Positions 1 to 8,615 of a stretch of DNA of 64,000 nucleotides are shown piece by piece (positions within the stretch are counted from its first letter, which is position 1; every line of letters begins with the position of its first letter). The DNA is taken from contig CAAEOT010000025.1 in the NCBI GenBank assembly GCA_900757655.1, positions 13,533-77,532 of the forward strand, written 5' to 3'. The notes under the pieces were generated by a model that saw nothing but the letters and a program-made list of their open reading frames with translations, was not told where the DNA came from and did no database searches. The stretch is from an uncultured Oscillospiraceae bacterium (GTDB taxonomy: Bacteria; Bacillota; Clostridia; Oscillospirales; Oscillospiraceae). The position numbers and the translations under genes are program-made.

Positions 1-356
1 GCGCCATGGCGGCGGCCGCGCTGACGCATATTCTCGGCGGCACGGCGCAGCAGTGCGCGGATGCGTACGCCATCGCGCTCGGCAATCTGCTTGGCCTTGT
101 CTGCGACCCGGTCGCGGGCCTGGTCGAGGTGCCATGCGTCAAACGCAATGTTATCGGCGCTGTCAACGCCGTGAGCGCTGCGAACATGGCCGTTGCCGGT
201 ATCACGAGCCGCATTCCGGTCGATGAGGTCATCGACGCCATGGGCGAGGTCGGTGACGCGCTCCCGGTCAGCCTGCGTGAGACCGGTCTCGGCGGCCTTG
301 CCGCCACACCGACCGGCCGGCAGGAGGCCGAACGGATCGCGCGTGCCGAGCACTGA
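1..356 (+). CDS. sdaAA: L-serine dehydratase, iron-sulfur type, alpha subunit (3' end only)
   Basis: This is the C-terminal 117 residues or so of a gene that begins before the window. The reading frame is open from base 3 and stops with TGA at 354-356. The text around residues 30-50 (LGLVCDPVAGLVEVPC, then KRN) is the conserved cysteine-containing core of the [4Fe-4S] serine dehydratase alpha chain, which deaminates L-serine to pyruvate and ammonia. A strong hairpin terminator follows at once, so it ends its transcription unit. The beta subunit, if separate, must lie upstream. The assignment is confident but the gene is partial. Confidence 0.88.
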   Translation, partial: AMAAAALTHILGGTAQQCADAYAIALGNLLGLVCDPVAGLVEVPCVKRNVIGAVNAVSAANMAVAGITSRIPVDEVIDAMGEVGDALPVSLRETGLGGLAATPTGRQEAERIARAEH

Positions 357-362
357 ATTCTT

Positions 363-404
363 CCGCCCCGTAAGCCGGGAGACCGGCAACGGGGCGGATT
401 TTTG
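363..404 (+). terminator. Rho-independent terminator after serine dehydratase
   Basis: An 8-bp GC stem (CCGCCCCG at 363-370, CGGGGCGG at 390-397) with a further GCCGG/CCGGC pairing inside its loop is followed by ATTTTT. Confidence 0.85.
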
Positions 405-496
405 TGCGAAAGGGCTTGACAGGCGAGCAAAATCACGGCAATGTATATTTATAAATGGATACGAACGTCCCGCTCTGCGGGCGGAAAGGCGGAGTC

Positions 497-1450
497 ATGG
501 AATACAACAAACCGATTTCGGATATGCTCCCCGGCATGGATGTCGAGGGCTTTTATATTCTGCGCGCGGCGGCGCTCAAGACGACCAACAGCGGCAAGCC
601 GTTTCTCAGCGGTACGATCTGCGACCGCACGGGCAGCATGGAGATCAAGATCTGGGACTACAGCGGCCCCATCGGCGCGCGCCCGGAGGATACCGGCCGC
701 GTCGTGAAGATTCGCGGCAGCGTTTCGGAATATCGCGGCGCGCTGCAGGTCAGCGTTCACCGCATCCGCATGGCTGAAGCGGCGGATAATTACGACACGT
801 CGCTGCTTGTGCCCACGGCACCGATCGACACGGACGCCGCGCTGACGGATGTGCAGCGGATGGTCGCCTCGATCACGGACGCGGATTATCGCAGCATTGC
901 CGAGACGATGCTGGCGCAGCACCTCGATGCGTTCCGGCGCATTCCGGCCGGCAAGAGCGTGCACCACAGTTTTCTGTCCGGCCTCTTGATGCATACTTAC
1001 AACATGCTGCGCACGGCGGATTTCCTCGCTGGCCTGTATTCGGAGGTCATTGACCGCAGCTTGCTTCTGACCGGTACGCTGCTGCACGATTTCGGCAAGG
1101 AACGGGAATTTGCGTTTTCCGATCTCGGTATCGTGACGGAATATTCCACGGCCGGACAGCTCCTCGGCCATCTGGTCATGGGGGCACAGGAGGTCGCGGA
1201 CGTCGCGCGCGAGCTGGAAACTCCGGAGGAAAAGTCCATGCTGCTGCAGCACCTGCTGCTCTCGCACCACGGTGAGCCGGAGTTCGGCGCGGCTGTGCGG
1301 CCTATGTGCGCCGAGGCGGAGCTGCTGTCGTACATCGACCTCATCGACAGCCGCATGGAGATCTATGCGGAAACGCTGCCGACCGTGCCGGCCGGCAGCT
1401 TCAGCGCCCGCATCTTCGCGCTGGAAAAAAAGATCTATCATCATAATTGA
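497..1450 (+). CDS. yhaM: YhaM-family 3'-5' exoribonuclease (OB fold plus HD domain)
   Basis: 317 residues, close to B. subtilis YhaM (314). The N-terminal third is an OB-fold nucleic-acid binding domain (around residues 10-90, with GTICDRTGSMEIKIWD). The middle carries an HD phosphohydrolase domain with LLHDFGKE near residue 200 and a downstream HH pair (LLSHHGEPE). The family degrades RNA and single-stranded DNA 3' to 5'. ATG 497 is chosen because GGAG lies 3-6 bases before it; an in-frame ATG at 455 has no binding site. The stop is 11 bases before cca, suggesting cotranscription. The fold is clear; the exact substrate is inferred. Confidence 0.82.
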   Translation: MEYNKPISDMLPGMDVEGFYILRAAALKTTNSGKPFLSGTICDRTGSMEIKIWDYSGPIGARPEDTGRVVKIRGSVSEYRGALQVSVHRIRMAEAADNYDTSLLVPTAPIDTDAALTDVQRMVASITDADYRSIAETMLAQHLDAFRRIPAGKSVHHSFLSGLLMHTYNMLRTADFLAGLYSEVIDRSLLLTGTLLHDFGKEREFAFSDLGIVTEYSTAGQLLGHLVMGAQEVADVARELETPEEKSMLLQHLLLSHHGEPEFGAAVRPMCAEAELLSYIDLIDSRMEIYAETLPTVPAGSFSARIFALEKKIYHHN

Positions 1451-1461
1451 GGAGTGTGCCC

Positions 1462-2781
1462 ATGCTGACCCTGCCGCCACAAGTGCATACGGCGCTCGAC
1501 CGCCTCGCGGCGGCGGGCTGGGAGGCCTATGTCGTCGGCGGCGCGGTGCGCGACGCACTGCGCGGCCGACCGGCGGGGGACTGGGACATCACGACCAATG
1601 CCGGGCCCGCACAGGTCGAGCGTGTCTTTGCCGGCGAGCGGCTCATCGAGACGGGGCTCAAGCACGGTACCGTGACCGTCCTGCTCGACGGTCTGCCGCT
1701 CGAGATCACGACCTACCGCGTCGACGGGGACTATACCGACCACCGGCGGCCGGACGCCGTGCGCTTTACGCGCAGCCTGCGCGAGGACCTGCTGCGCCGC
1801 GATTTCACGATGAACGCGCTGGCTTACAACCCGCAAACGGGGCTGGTGGACATTTGCTGCGGTGCGGAGGACATCACGCGCGGCGTCGTGCGCTGCGTGG
1901 GCGAGCCGGACCGCCGCTTTCAGGAGGACGGGCTTCGCATCCTGCGCGCGCTGCGCTTTGCGTCCGTGCTCGGTTTTCAGGTCGCGCCGGAGACGGCGGC
2001 GGCCATCCACCGCAGCCGCGCACTGCTGCAGTATCTCGCGGCGGAGCGCGTGCGCAGCGAGCTGACGAAGCTGCTCTGCGGGCAGAATGTGGGCGCGGTG
2101 CTGCGGGAATTTGCCGATGTGCTGGCCGTCCCCATCCCGGAGCTGCGGCCGATGTTCGGCTTCGAGCAGCACAACCCGCACCACGACCGGGACGTCTGGC
2201 TTCACACGGTCGCAGTCGTGGCGCACATCCCGCCGGAGCCGGTGCTGCGCTGGGCGGCACTGCTGCACGATGTCGGCAAGCCGCCGTGCTTTTCGCTCGG
2301 GCCGGACGGGGTCGGCCACTTTTACGGCCATGCGGAAAAAAGCACCGAACTGGCGGACGGCATTCTCGCGCGCTTGCGCTTTGACACGGCCGGGCGCACA
2401 CGCATCACGCAGCTGATCCGCTACCACGATCTGCCCGTTGCGCCGGAGCCGAAGCCGATCCGCCGGCTGATGAACAAGCTCGGGGTCGATGCTGTGCGGC
2501 AGCTCTTTGCACTGCATATTGCGGATACCTGCGGGCAGTCGGCGATCTGCGCCGGCCGGGTGGAGACGTACCGGCAGGCGGAGCAGGTGCTCGATGCGCT
2601 GCTGGAGACGGATGCCTGCTTCTCGCTCAGGGACCTTGCGGTCAATGGCGGCGATATGCTCGCGCTCGGCCTGCGCGGCCGGGCGGTCGGTGCGGCACTG
2701 CAGGCGTGTCTGGACGCGGTCATGGAAGAAGCGGTTGCAAACGACAAAACCGCGCTGCTGACATATGCGGCGGAAAATTAA
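1462..2781 (+). CDS. cca: CCA tRNA nucleotidyltransferase with HD domain
   Basis: 439 residues. The polymerase-beta-like head shows YVVGGAVRDALRGRPAGDWDIT near the N terminus, with the GG and DxD catalytic elements, and the LRRDFTMNALAY motif around residue 115. These are diagnostic of class II CCA-adding enzymes or poly(A) polymerases. A C-terminal HD domain (WAALLHDVGKP, around residue 275) follows, as in many Firmicutes. The enzyme adds or repairs the 3' CCA of tRNA. The tRNA-Gly and tRNA-Pro genes in this window already encode CCA, so repair may be its main use for these. Start ATG 1462 has GAGGAG upstream overlapping the preceding stop. Confidence 0.9.
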   Translation: MLTLPPQVHTALDRLAAAGWEAYVVGGAVRDALRGRPAGDWDITTNAGPAQVERVFAGERLIETGLKHGTVTVLLDGLPLEITTYRVDGDYTDHRRPDAVRFTRSLREDLLRRDFTMNALAYNPQTGLVDICCGAEDITRGVVRCVGEPDRRFQEDGLRILRALRFASVLGFQVAPETAAAIHRSRALLQYLAAERVRSELTKLLCGQNVGAVLREFADVLAVPIPELRPMFGFEQHNPHHDRDVWLHTVAVVAHIPPEPVLRWAALLHDVGKPPCFSLGPDGVGHFYGHAEKSTELADGILARLRFDTAGRTRITQLIRYHDLPVAPEPKPIRRLMNKLGVDAVRQLFALHIADTCGQSAICAGRVETYRQAEQVLDALLETDACFSLRDLAVNGGDMLALGLRGRAVGAALQACLDAVMEEAVANDKTALLTYAAEN

Positions 2782-2812
2782 CAGCGCTTTGCAAATTCCT
2801 GAAACTCGGGAC

Positions 2813-2839
2813 TTGAAAAATGTGGGGCGATGTTATAAG
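2813..2839 (+). promoter_or_regulatory. Probable promoter of the TrmH-family gene
   Basis: TTGAAA at 2813-2818, a 15-base spacer and an extended -10, TGT-TATAAG, at 2831-2839. The spacer is short but the TGn extension compensates. It lies 53 bases before the start codon. Confidence 0.45.
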
Positions 2840-2891
2840 ATGAAGAACATATTTGAATTACATTGTAATAGAATATGCGGAGAACACGGTC

Positions 2892-3647
2892 ATGGAACAG
2901 ATTCGGTCGCGGAAAAATCAATATATTCTGCACCTGCGCGCGCTGGCGAAGGACAATGATGCGCGCCGGGACGCGGGGGAGTACGTCTGCGATGGTGAAA
3001 AGCTGCTGCACGAAGCGCTGCAGTTTGGCGCAGAGGTCACATCCGTGCTCTGGCGCGACGCGGCGGCGTTCCCGCTGCCGGACAAGGTTGCGCAGTATAC
3101 GGCCGATGCCGAACTCGTCGAGTATGCCTCGCCGCTCATGCATTCGCCGGGGCCTGTCTTTACCGTGCGCATCCCGGAAATGTGTCTGCGGGAGCGGCTG
3201 CGGCACGTCATCGTGCTGGAGGGTGTGCAGGATCCCGGCAATGTCGGCACCGTCATCCGCACGGCGAATGCCCTTGGCATGGATGCCGTGGTGCTCACCG
3301 GTGCGTGTGCCGATCTCTACAGTCCCAAGACCGTGCGCGCCGCGATGGGCGCGCTCTTCCGCCAGCCGGTGCTGACGTGCACGCAGGACGAGCTGGTGCA
3401 GCTGCTGCGCGCCAACGGGCTGAAGCTCTACGGCGCGGCGCTGACGGACACGGCGCAGGATCTGCGGCGTGTGCCGCTCTCACCGGCCGCTGTGGCGATC
3501 GGCAGCGAGGGCCGCGGCCTGAGCGCGCAGCTGCTCTCGCAGTGCGACGGGCAGATCATCATCCCCATGCAGCCGGGCGCCGAGTCGCTCAATGCGGCGG
3601 TGGCCGCGGCGGTCGTCATGTGGGAGATCGCCCGCGCCGGGATGTGA
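2892..3647 (+). CDS. TrmH/SpoU-family RNA 2'-O-ribose methyltransferase
   Basis: 251 residues with the two-domain SpoU layout: an N-terminal L30e-like substrate-binding part (residues 1-90) and a C-terminal trefoil-knot SPOUT domain. All three SpoU motifs are visible: VLEGVQDPGNVGTVIRTANALG, then IGSEGRGLS, then IIPMQPGAESLNAAVAAAVVMWE. Such enzymes methylate ribose in 23S rRNA (RlmB type) or tRNA using SAM; the target cannot be told from sequence. ATG 2892 has GGAGA upstream; an in-frame ATG at 2853 lacks one. dprA follows 12 bases after the stop. Confidence 0.85.
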   Translation: MEQIRSRKNQYILHLRALAKDNDARRDAGEYVCDGEKLLHEALQFGAEVTSVLWRDAAAFPLPDKVAQYTADAELVEYASPLMHSPGPVFTVRIPEMCLRERLRHVIVLEGVQDPGNVGTVIRTANALGMDAVVLTGACADLYSPKTVRAAMGALFRQPVLTCTQDELVQLLRANGLKLYGAALTDTAQDLRRVPLSPAAVAIGSEGRGLSAQLLSQCDGQIIIPMQPGAESLNAAVAAAVVMWEIARAGM

Positions 3648-3659
3648 GGAGGCGCGCCG

Positions 3660-4892
3660 ATGTCGCAGCTGCAATACTGGGTCTGGCTGTCCATGCGCTT
3701 CGGTGTGCGCCCGAAGGTGAAGCTCGCACTCGTGGAGCATTTCGGCACGCCGCGCGATGTATATTTTGCCACTGAAGCGGATTACCGCGTCCGTGTCCCT
3801 CTGCGCCCGGAGGAGCTCCGGATGCTGCAGGACAAGGATCTGGGCGATGCCAACCGTGCGCTCGCCATCTGTGACCGGGAGCACATCCGCGTCCTGACGA
3901 TCCAGGATGCGGTCTATCCGCAGCGCCTGCTGCAGATCTATGACCCGCCGCTGGTGCTCTATGTGCGCGGCACGCTGCCGCAGATCGATGACCGTGCGGC
4001 TGTCGCCGTCGTCGGTACGCGCAGCGCAACGCCGTATGGCATGCGAACGGCGCGTAAGTTCGGCTCCGAGATCGTGCGCCATGGCGGTATTCTGCTTTCC
4101 GGTCTCACCGCTGGGATCGACCGCTCGGCCGCCGAGGGTGCGCTGCACGCCGGAGGTGTCTGCGTGGGCGTGTCCGGCACGGCGATCAATCTGGATTTTG
4201 CGGGCGCATGCACGCAGGAGACTGCGCGCTGCGGCGCCGTTGTGAGCGAGTTTGCGCCGAACATGTCCGTGCCGCGTTTTGGCTTCCGGCTGCGCAACCG
4301 CATTACGTCCGGTCTCGCCGTAGCGACGGTCGTGGTCGAGGCACCGGAGAAAAGCGGCGCGCTCCTGTTTGCCGACGATGCCGTTACGCAGGGCAGAGAG
4401 GTCTTTGCCGTGCCTGGCAATGCGGACTCCCGTGCCTCGGTCGGCAGCAACGCGCTGCTCAAGGACGGCGCCCGTCCGGCTACGTGTGCGTGGGACGTGC
4501 TGAGCGATTTTCGCCGCATGTTTCCCAGCACACTGCGCGAAAATATTGCGCCTGAGCCCGACATAGCGACACCTGAACCGCCGCCGGAGACGGGCAGCGG
4601 CTTTGCGCAGGTGCGCCGCCCGGTCGCGGAGAAAAGGATTGACAAGCCGCAGCCGGAGGCATATATTGACTTGGAAGCGCAGCTGAAGTCGCTCACGACC
4701 GAGCAGCTGCAGATCGTCGCGGCGATTGATGCGCCTGGCACCCAGGTGGATCTCATCATCGAAAAGACGCAGCTCCCGGCGAGCAAGGTGCTCGCGGAGC
4801 TGACCGTGCTGCAGATCCGCGGCGTGGTCCGGCAGGAGCCGGGCAAACGTTTTTCATTAAATATACGCGCAGGCACTGCGCAGGAATCATAA
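3660..4892 (+). CDS. dprA: DNA processing protein DprA
   Basis: 410 residues, with an N-terminal SAM-like region, a Rossmann core and a C-terminal winged helix (about residues 340-405). Signature text includes AVVGTRSATPYGMRTARKFG near residue 118, GGILLSGLTAGIDRSAAEGAL, and FAVPGNADSRASVGSNALLKDGA near residue 245. DprA loads RecA onto incoming single-stranded DNA during natural transformation. ComEC is encoded 28 kb away in this window, so at least two competence genes are present. It has an ideal GAGGAGG site. A Pro/Glu-rich linker of about 50 residues precedes the winged helix. Confidence 0.92.
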   Translation: MSQLQYWVWLSMRFGVRPKVKLALVEHFGTPRDVYFATEADYRVRVPLRPEELRMLQDKDLGDANRALAICDREHIRVLTIQDAVYPQRLLQIYDPPLVLYVRGTLPQIDDRAAVAVVGTRSATPYGMRTARKFGSEIVRHGGILLSGLTAGIDRSAAEGALHAGGVCVGVSGTAINLDFAGACTQETARCGAVVSEFAPNMSVPRFGFRLRNRITSGLAVATVVVEAPEKSGALLFADDAVTQGREVFAVPGNADSRASVGSNALLKDGARPATCAWDVLSDFRRMFPSTLRENIAPEPDIATPEPPPETGSGFAQVRRPVAEKRIDKPQPEAYIDLEAQLKSLTTEQLQIVAAIDAPGTQVDLIIEKTQLPASKVLAELTVLQIRGVVRQEPGKRFSLNIRAGTAQES

Positions 4893-4910
4893 GGAGTTGG
4901 AGTAGACCCG

Positions 4911-7256
4911 ATGGCAAAAGCAAAAACCGATCTGGTGATCGTCGAGTCTCCGGCGAAGGCCAGAACAATCGAAAAATATCTGGGCAATCACTATCAGGTC
5001 GTGGCCTCGATGGGCCACCTGCGTGATCTGCCCAAGAGCACCATGGGCGTGGACATCGACGGCGATTTTACGCCGCAGTACCTGCCTGTGAAGGATCGTG
5101 CGGACGTGATCGCCGACCTGAAAAAGCGCGCGAAAGCGGCCGGAACCGTCTATCTCGCGACCGACCCTGACCGCGAGGGAGAGGCCATTTCGTGGCACCT
5201 GAAGGAGCTGCTGAATCTGCCGGATGACAAGGCCAAGCGCGTGACGTTCAACGAGATCACGAAAAAGGTCGTCACCGAGAGCATCCAGCACCCGCGCGAG
5301 ATCGATCAGGATCTGGTCGACGCACAGCAGGCGCGCCGCATTCTCGACCGCATTGTGGGCTATAAACTCAGCCCGCTGCTCTGGCGCAAGGTCAAGCCCG
5401 GCCTGTCCGCCGGGCGTGTGCAGTCGGTGGCCACGCGCATCGTGGTCGACCGTGAAAATGAGATCCGCGCCTTCCAGCCGCAGGAGTACTGGCTGCTTGA
5501 CGCGCTGCTCGACTGTGGCGCGGGCACGTTCACGGCGCGCTTTTACGGCACGGCCGATAAGAAAATGGACGTTCCGGACGAAGCCACGGCCGATCAGATC
5601 ATTGCCGCCGTGTCGGCTGAGCCGTTCCAGATCGCGAGCGTCAAGCGCGGCGAAAAGCAGCGCAGCCCGTCGCCCCCGTTCATCACCTCGACCCTGCAGC
5701 AGGAGGCTTCCCGCCGCCTGGGCATGACGCCGCGGCGCACCATGTCGGTCGCGCAGCAGCTCTATGAGGGCGTGGACATTACCGACCGCGGCACGATCGG
5801 CCTCATCACCTATATGCGTACCGATTCGCAGCGCCTGTCCGATGAGGCGCTTGCCGCCGCACAGGCGTTTATCGTCGAGCACTACGGCCCGGAGTATCAC
5901 CCCGGCAAGCCGCGCACGTATAAGACCAAGGCCGGCGCGCAGGACGCGCATGAGGCCATCCGCCCGACGGACGTCACGCTCACGCCGGATCGCGTGCGCC
6001 ATGACCTCACGCCGGAGCAGTACCGGCTCTACCGGCTCATCTGGGGCCGCTTCACGGCCTGCCAGATGGCCAACGCCGTGTATGACAACGTCGTCGTAGA
6101 CGCCGGCAGTGCGGGCTATCTTTTCCGCGCCAACTATTCCGAGCAGAAGTTCGCGGGCTACACCGCCGTGTATGAAGAGGCGAAGGACGAGGAGACGAGC
6201 GAGGTGCGCCGCCCGCTGCCGTCGCTCAAGCAGGGTGACGCCGTGGACCTCAAGCAGGTCACGAAAGAGCAGCAGTTCACACAGCCGCCCGCCCGCTACA
6301 CGGAGGCGACGCTCATCCGCGCCATGGAGGAGAAGGGCATCGGCCGTCCGTCCACGTATGCGCCGACAATCTCGACCATCCTCAGCCGCAACTATGTCGT
6401 CAAGGAGGGGCGCTACCTGCGCCCGACAAATCTCGGCATCGTCGTGACCGAGATGATGGAGGAATATTTCCGCAACATTGTCGATCTGAAGTTCACCGCC
6501 AATATGGAGACGGATCTCGACAAGATCGAGGCCGGCAAGATGGCGTGGAAGGACGTACTGCGCGAATATTATAAGGACTTTGACGCAAACCTCAACAACG
6601 CTGAGATCCAGCTCGAGGGCAAGCACCTCAAGGTGCCGGATGAGGAGTCGGACGAGGTCTGCCCGAACTGTGGGCGCAAGCTCGTGTATAAAAACGGCCG
6701 CTTCGGCCGCTTCCTTGCCTGCCCGGGCTATCCGGAGTGCAGCTTCACGATGCCCATCGTGGTCGAGATGCCCGGCAAGTGCCCGGCCTGCGGCGGCCGC
6801 CTGCTCAAGCGCACGTCCCGCAAGGGCTTTGCCTATTACGCCTGTGAGCGCGGGCACGATTGCCCGGGACATGGCGAGGGCGAGGGCGGCGAGAACATCC
6901 AGGGCTTCATGACCTGGGACGTTCCGACGAAGGATTACTGCCCCGAGTGCGGCAAGACCATGTTCAAGCGTGCCGGCAAGGGCGCTAACAAGCCGTTTTG
7001 CATCAACCCCGAGTGCCCGAACTATCTGCCGCCCGACAAGCGCGGCTACAAGCGCAAGCCGAAACCGGCGGACGACGCGGCCGAACCCAAGGCTGAGGCC
7101 GAGCCGGAATCCAAGGAGACGAAGCCGGAGACCAAAAAACTGGCGGCGAAGAAATCCACTGCAAAAAAGCCTGCTGCCAAAAAGCCCGCAGCGAAGAAAA
7201 CGGCCGCCAAGAAACCGGCCGCAAAAAAGACGACGAAACCCAAGAAGGAAGCATAA
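4911..7256 (+). CDS. topA: DNA topoisomerase I
   Basis: 781 residues, type IA. The Toprim domain starts at VIVESPAKARTIEKYLG and carries TDPDREGEAISWHL. The catalytic tyrosine is Tyr301 in GLITYMRTDSQ. Three C-terminal Cys4 zinc-ribbon segments run from about residue 580 to 700. The last 40 residues or so are an alanine/lysine/proline-rich basic tail of KKPAAKK-like repeats, probably disordered and DNA-binding. The enzyme relaxes negative supercoils. It starts 18 bases after dprA behind AAGGAG and is followed by a hairpin terminator, so it probably ends this operon. Confidence 0.96.
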   Translation: MAKAKTDLVIVESPAKARTIEKYLGNHYQVVASMGHLRDLPKSTMGVDIDGDFTPQYLPVKDRADVIADLKKRAKAAGTVYLATDPDREGEAISWHLKELLNLPDDKAKRVTFNEITKKVVTESIQHPREIDQDLVDAQQARRILDRIVGYKLSPLLWRKVKPGLSAGRVQSVATRIVVDRENEIRAFQPQEYWLLDALLDCGAGTFTARFYGTADKKMDVPDEATADQIIAAVSAEPFQIASVKRGEKQRSPSPPFITSTLQQEASRRLGMTPRRTMSVAQQLYEGVDITDRGTIGLITYMRTDSQRLSDEALAAAQAFIVEHYGPEYHPGKPRTYKTKAGAQDAHEAIRPTDVTLTPDRVRHDLTPEQYRLYRLIWGRFTACQMANAVYDNVVVDAGSAGYLFRANYSEQKFAGYTAVYEEAKDEETSEVRRPLPSLKQGDAVDLKQVTKEQQFTQPPARYTEATLIRAMEEKGIGRPSTYAPTISTILSRNYVVKEGRYLRPTNLGIVVTEMMEEYFRNIVDLKFTANMETDLDKIEAGKMAWKDVLREYYKDFDANLNNAEIQLEGKHLKVPDEESDEVCPNCGRKLVYKNGRFGRFLACPGYPECSFTMPIVVEMPGKCPACGGRLLKRTSRKGFAYYACERGHDCPGHGEGEGGENIQGFMTWDVPTKDYCPECGKTMFKRAGKGANKPFCINPECPNYLPPDKRGYKRKPKPADDAAEPKAEAEPESKETKPETKKLAAKKSTAKKPAAKKPAAKKTAAKKPAAKKTTKPKKEA

Positions 7257-7263
7257 TTGGAAA

Positions 7264-7287
7264 GGCGGCCTGACCGGCCGCCTTTTT
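7264..7287 (+). terminator. Terminator between topA and trmFO
   Basis: GGCGGCC (7264-7270) pairs with GGCCGCC (7276-7282) around a 5-base loop, followed by TTTTT. Confidence 0.8.
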
Positions 7288-7301
7288 CGAGGAGGAACGC
7301 T

Positions 7302-8615
7302 ATGACCCCAGTGACCGTGATCGGTGCGGGCCTGGCGGGATGCGAGTGCGCGTGGCAGCTGGCCGGGCGCGGCATCCCGGTGCGCCTGATCGAGATGAAA
7401 CCCAAGAAAATGACCCCCGCGCATGTATCCGAAAACTTTGCCGAGCTCGTCTGCTCCAACTCCCTGCGCAGCGATGAGCTCACAAACGCCGTCGGTCTGC
7501 TCAAGGAGGAACTGCGCCGGCTCGACTCCGTCGTGCTCGCGAGCGCGGATCATAACCGCGTCGCCGCCGGCGGCGCGCTCGCCGTGGACCGCGAGGCGTT
7601 CGCGCGCGAGATCACGGAGCGCATCTGCGCGCATCCGAATATCACCGTCGAGCGCGCCGAGGCGGACACCATCCCGGATGGGGAGGTCGTCATCGCGACC
7701 GGCCCGCTCACGAGCGACGCCATGGCCGCCGAGATCCAGCGCCTCTGCCCGGAGTTCGACCTGCATTTTTACGATGCCGTGGCCCCCATCGTCTCGCTCG
7801 AGAGCGTGGACATGGACAGCGCCTTTTTCGCCAGCCGCTACGACAAGGGCACGGCCGACTATGTCAACTGCCCCATGGATCAGGCGGAGTACACCGCCTT
7901 CGTGCAGGAGCTGCGCAATGCAAAGGAAGCGCCCATCCATGGCTTTGACGACGGCGCGGTCTTTGAGGGCTGCATGCCGGTCGAGGTCATGGCCCGCCGC
8001 GGGGAGGACACCCTGCGCTACGGCCCACTCAAGCCGGTCGGTCTGCGTGACCCGCGCACCGGGAAAGACAACTATGCCGTCGTGCAGCTCCGGCGTGACA
8101 ATGCCGAGGGCACGCTGTATAACATCGTCGGCTTTCAGACACATCTGACGTTTGGCGAGCAAAAGCGTGTTTTTTCCATGATCCCGGCGCTCCGGGATGC
8201 GGAGTTTGTGCGCTACGGCGTTATGCACCGCAACACCTATTTAAACTCCCCCCAGCTCCTTGACCGGTATTACCGGCTCCGGCGGGAGCCGCGCATCCGC
8301 TTCGCCGGACAGATGACCGGTGTCGAGGGCTATGTGGAGTCGTGCGCGTCCGGCGCGCTCGTCGGTATCGAGACGGCCGCGCAGCTGCTCGGCCTGGAGC
8401 CTGTCGATTTTCCGCAGGAAACGGCCATCGGCGCACTGTCACTGTATATTTCCGGCGGCAGCGTCGGTGATTTTCAACCCATGAACATCAATTTTGGCAT
8501 CATCACACCGCTGGATCACCGCGTGCGCGGCAAGCGCAATAAGAATGCGGAGATCTCGGCACGCAGCCTCCAGATCTTGGACGGGCTGAAACAAAAGGAG
8601 GTTTTTCATCTATGA
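7302..8615 (+). CDS. trmFO: FADH2-dependent tRNA (uracil-54) methyltransferase TrmFO
   Basis: 437 residues. The N terminus is an FAD-binding Rossmann motif (VTVIGAGLAGCECAWQLAGRG) and the family block SNSLRSDELTNAVGLLKEELRRLDS follows near residue 60. RFAGQMTGVEGYVESCASG near residue 335 is the GidA-like C-terminal signature with its cysteine. TrmFO makes ribothymidine at position 54 of tRNA using methylenetetrahydrofolate. The start at 7302 has GAGGAGG upstream; the longer frame from TTG 7257 would run through the topA terminator hairpin. It overlaps plsX by ATGA. Confidence 0.95.
   Translation: MTPVTVIGAGLAGCECAWQLAGRGIPVRLIEMKPKKMTPAHVSENFAELVCSNSLRSDELTNAVGLLKEELRRLDSVVLASADHNRVAAGGALAVDREAFAREITERICAHPNITVERAEADTIPDGEVVIATGPLTSDAMAAEIQRLCPEFDLHFYDAVAPIVSLESVDMDSAFFASRYDKGTADYVNCPMDQAEYTAFVQELRNAKEAPIHGFDDGAVFEGCMPVEVMARRGEDTLRYGPLKPVGLRDPRTGKDNYAVVQLRRDNAEGTLYNIVGFQTHLTFGEQKRVFSMIPALRDAEFVRYGVMHRNTYLNSPQLLDRYYRLRREPRIRFAGQMTGVEGYVESCASGALVGIETAAQLLGLEPVDFPQETAIGALSLYISGGSVGDFQPMNINFGIITPLDHRVRGKRNKNAEISARSLQILDGLKQKEVFHL

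Noticed and set aside
416..450. TTGACA followed by TATATT before the yhaM gene
   Set aside because: The spacer would be 22 bases, too long for a sigma-A promoter; no better pairing was found.
449..1558. Long minus-strand open frames opposite yhaM and cca
   Set aside because: They are high-GC shadow frames with no family motifs, opposite clearly recognised genes; the same applies to the 1113-codon minus frame at 4887-8228, the 1012-codon frame at 29263-32301 and the 927-codon frame at 18396-21179.
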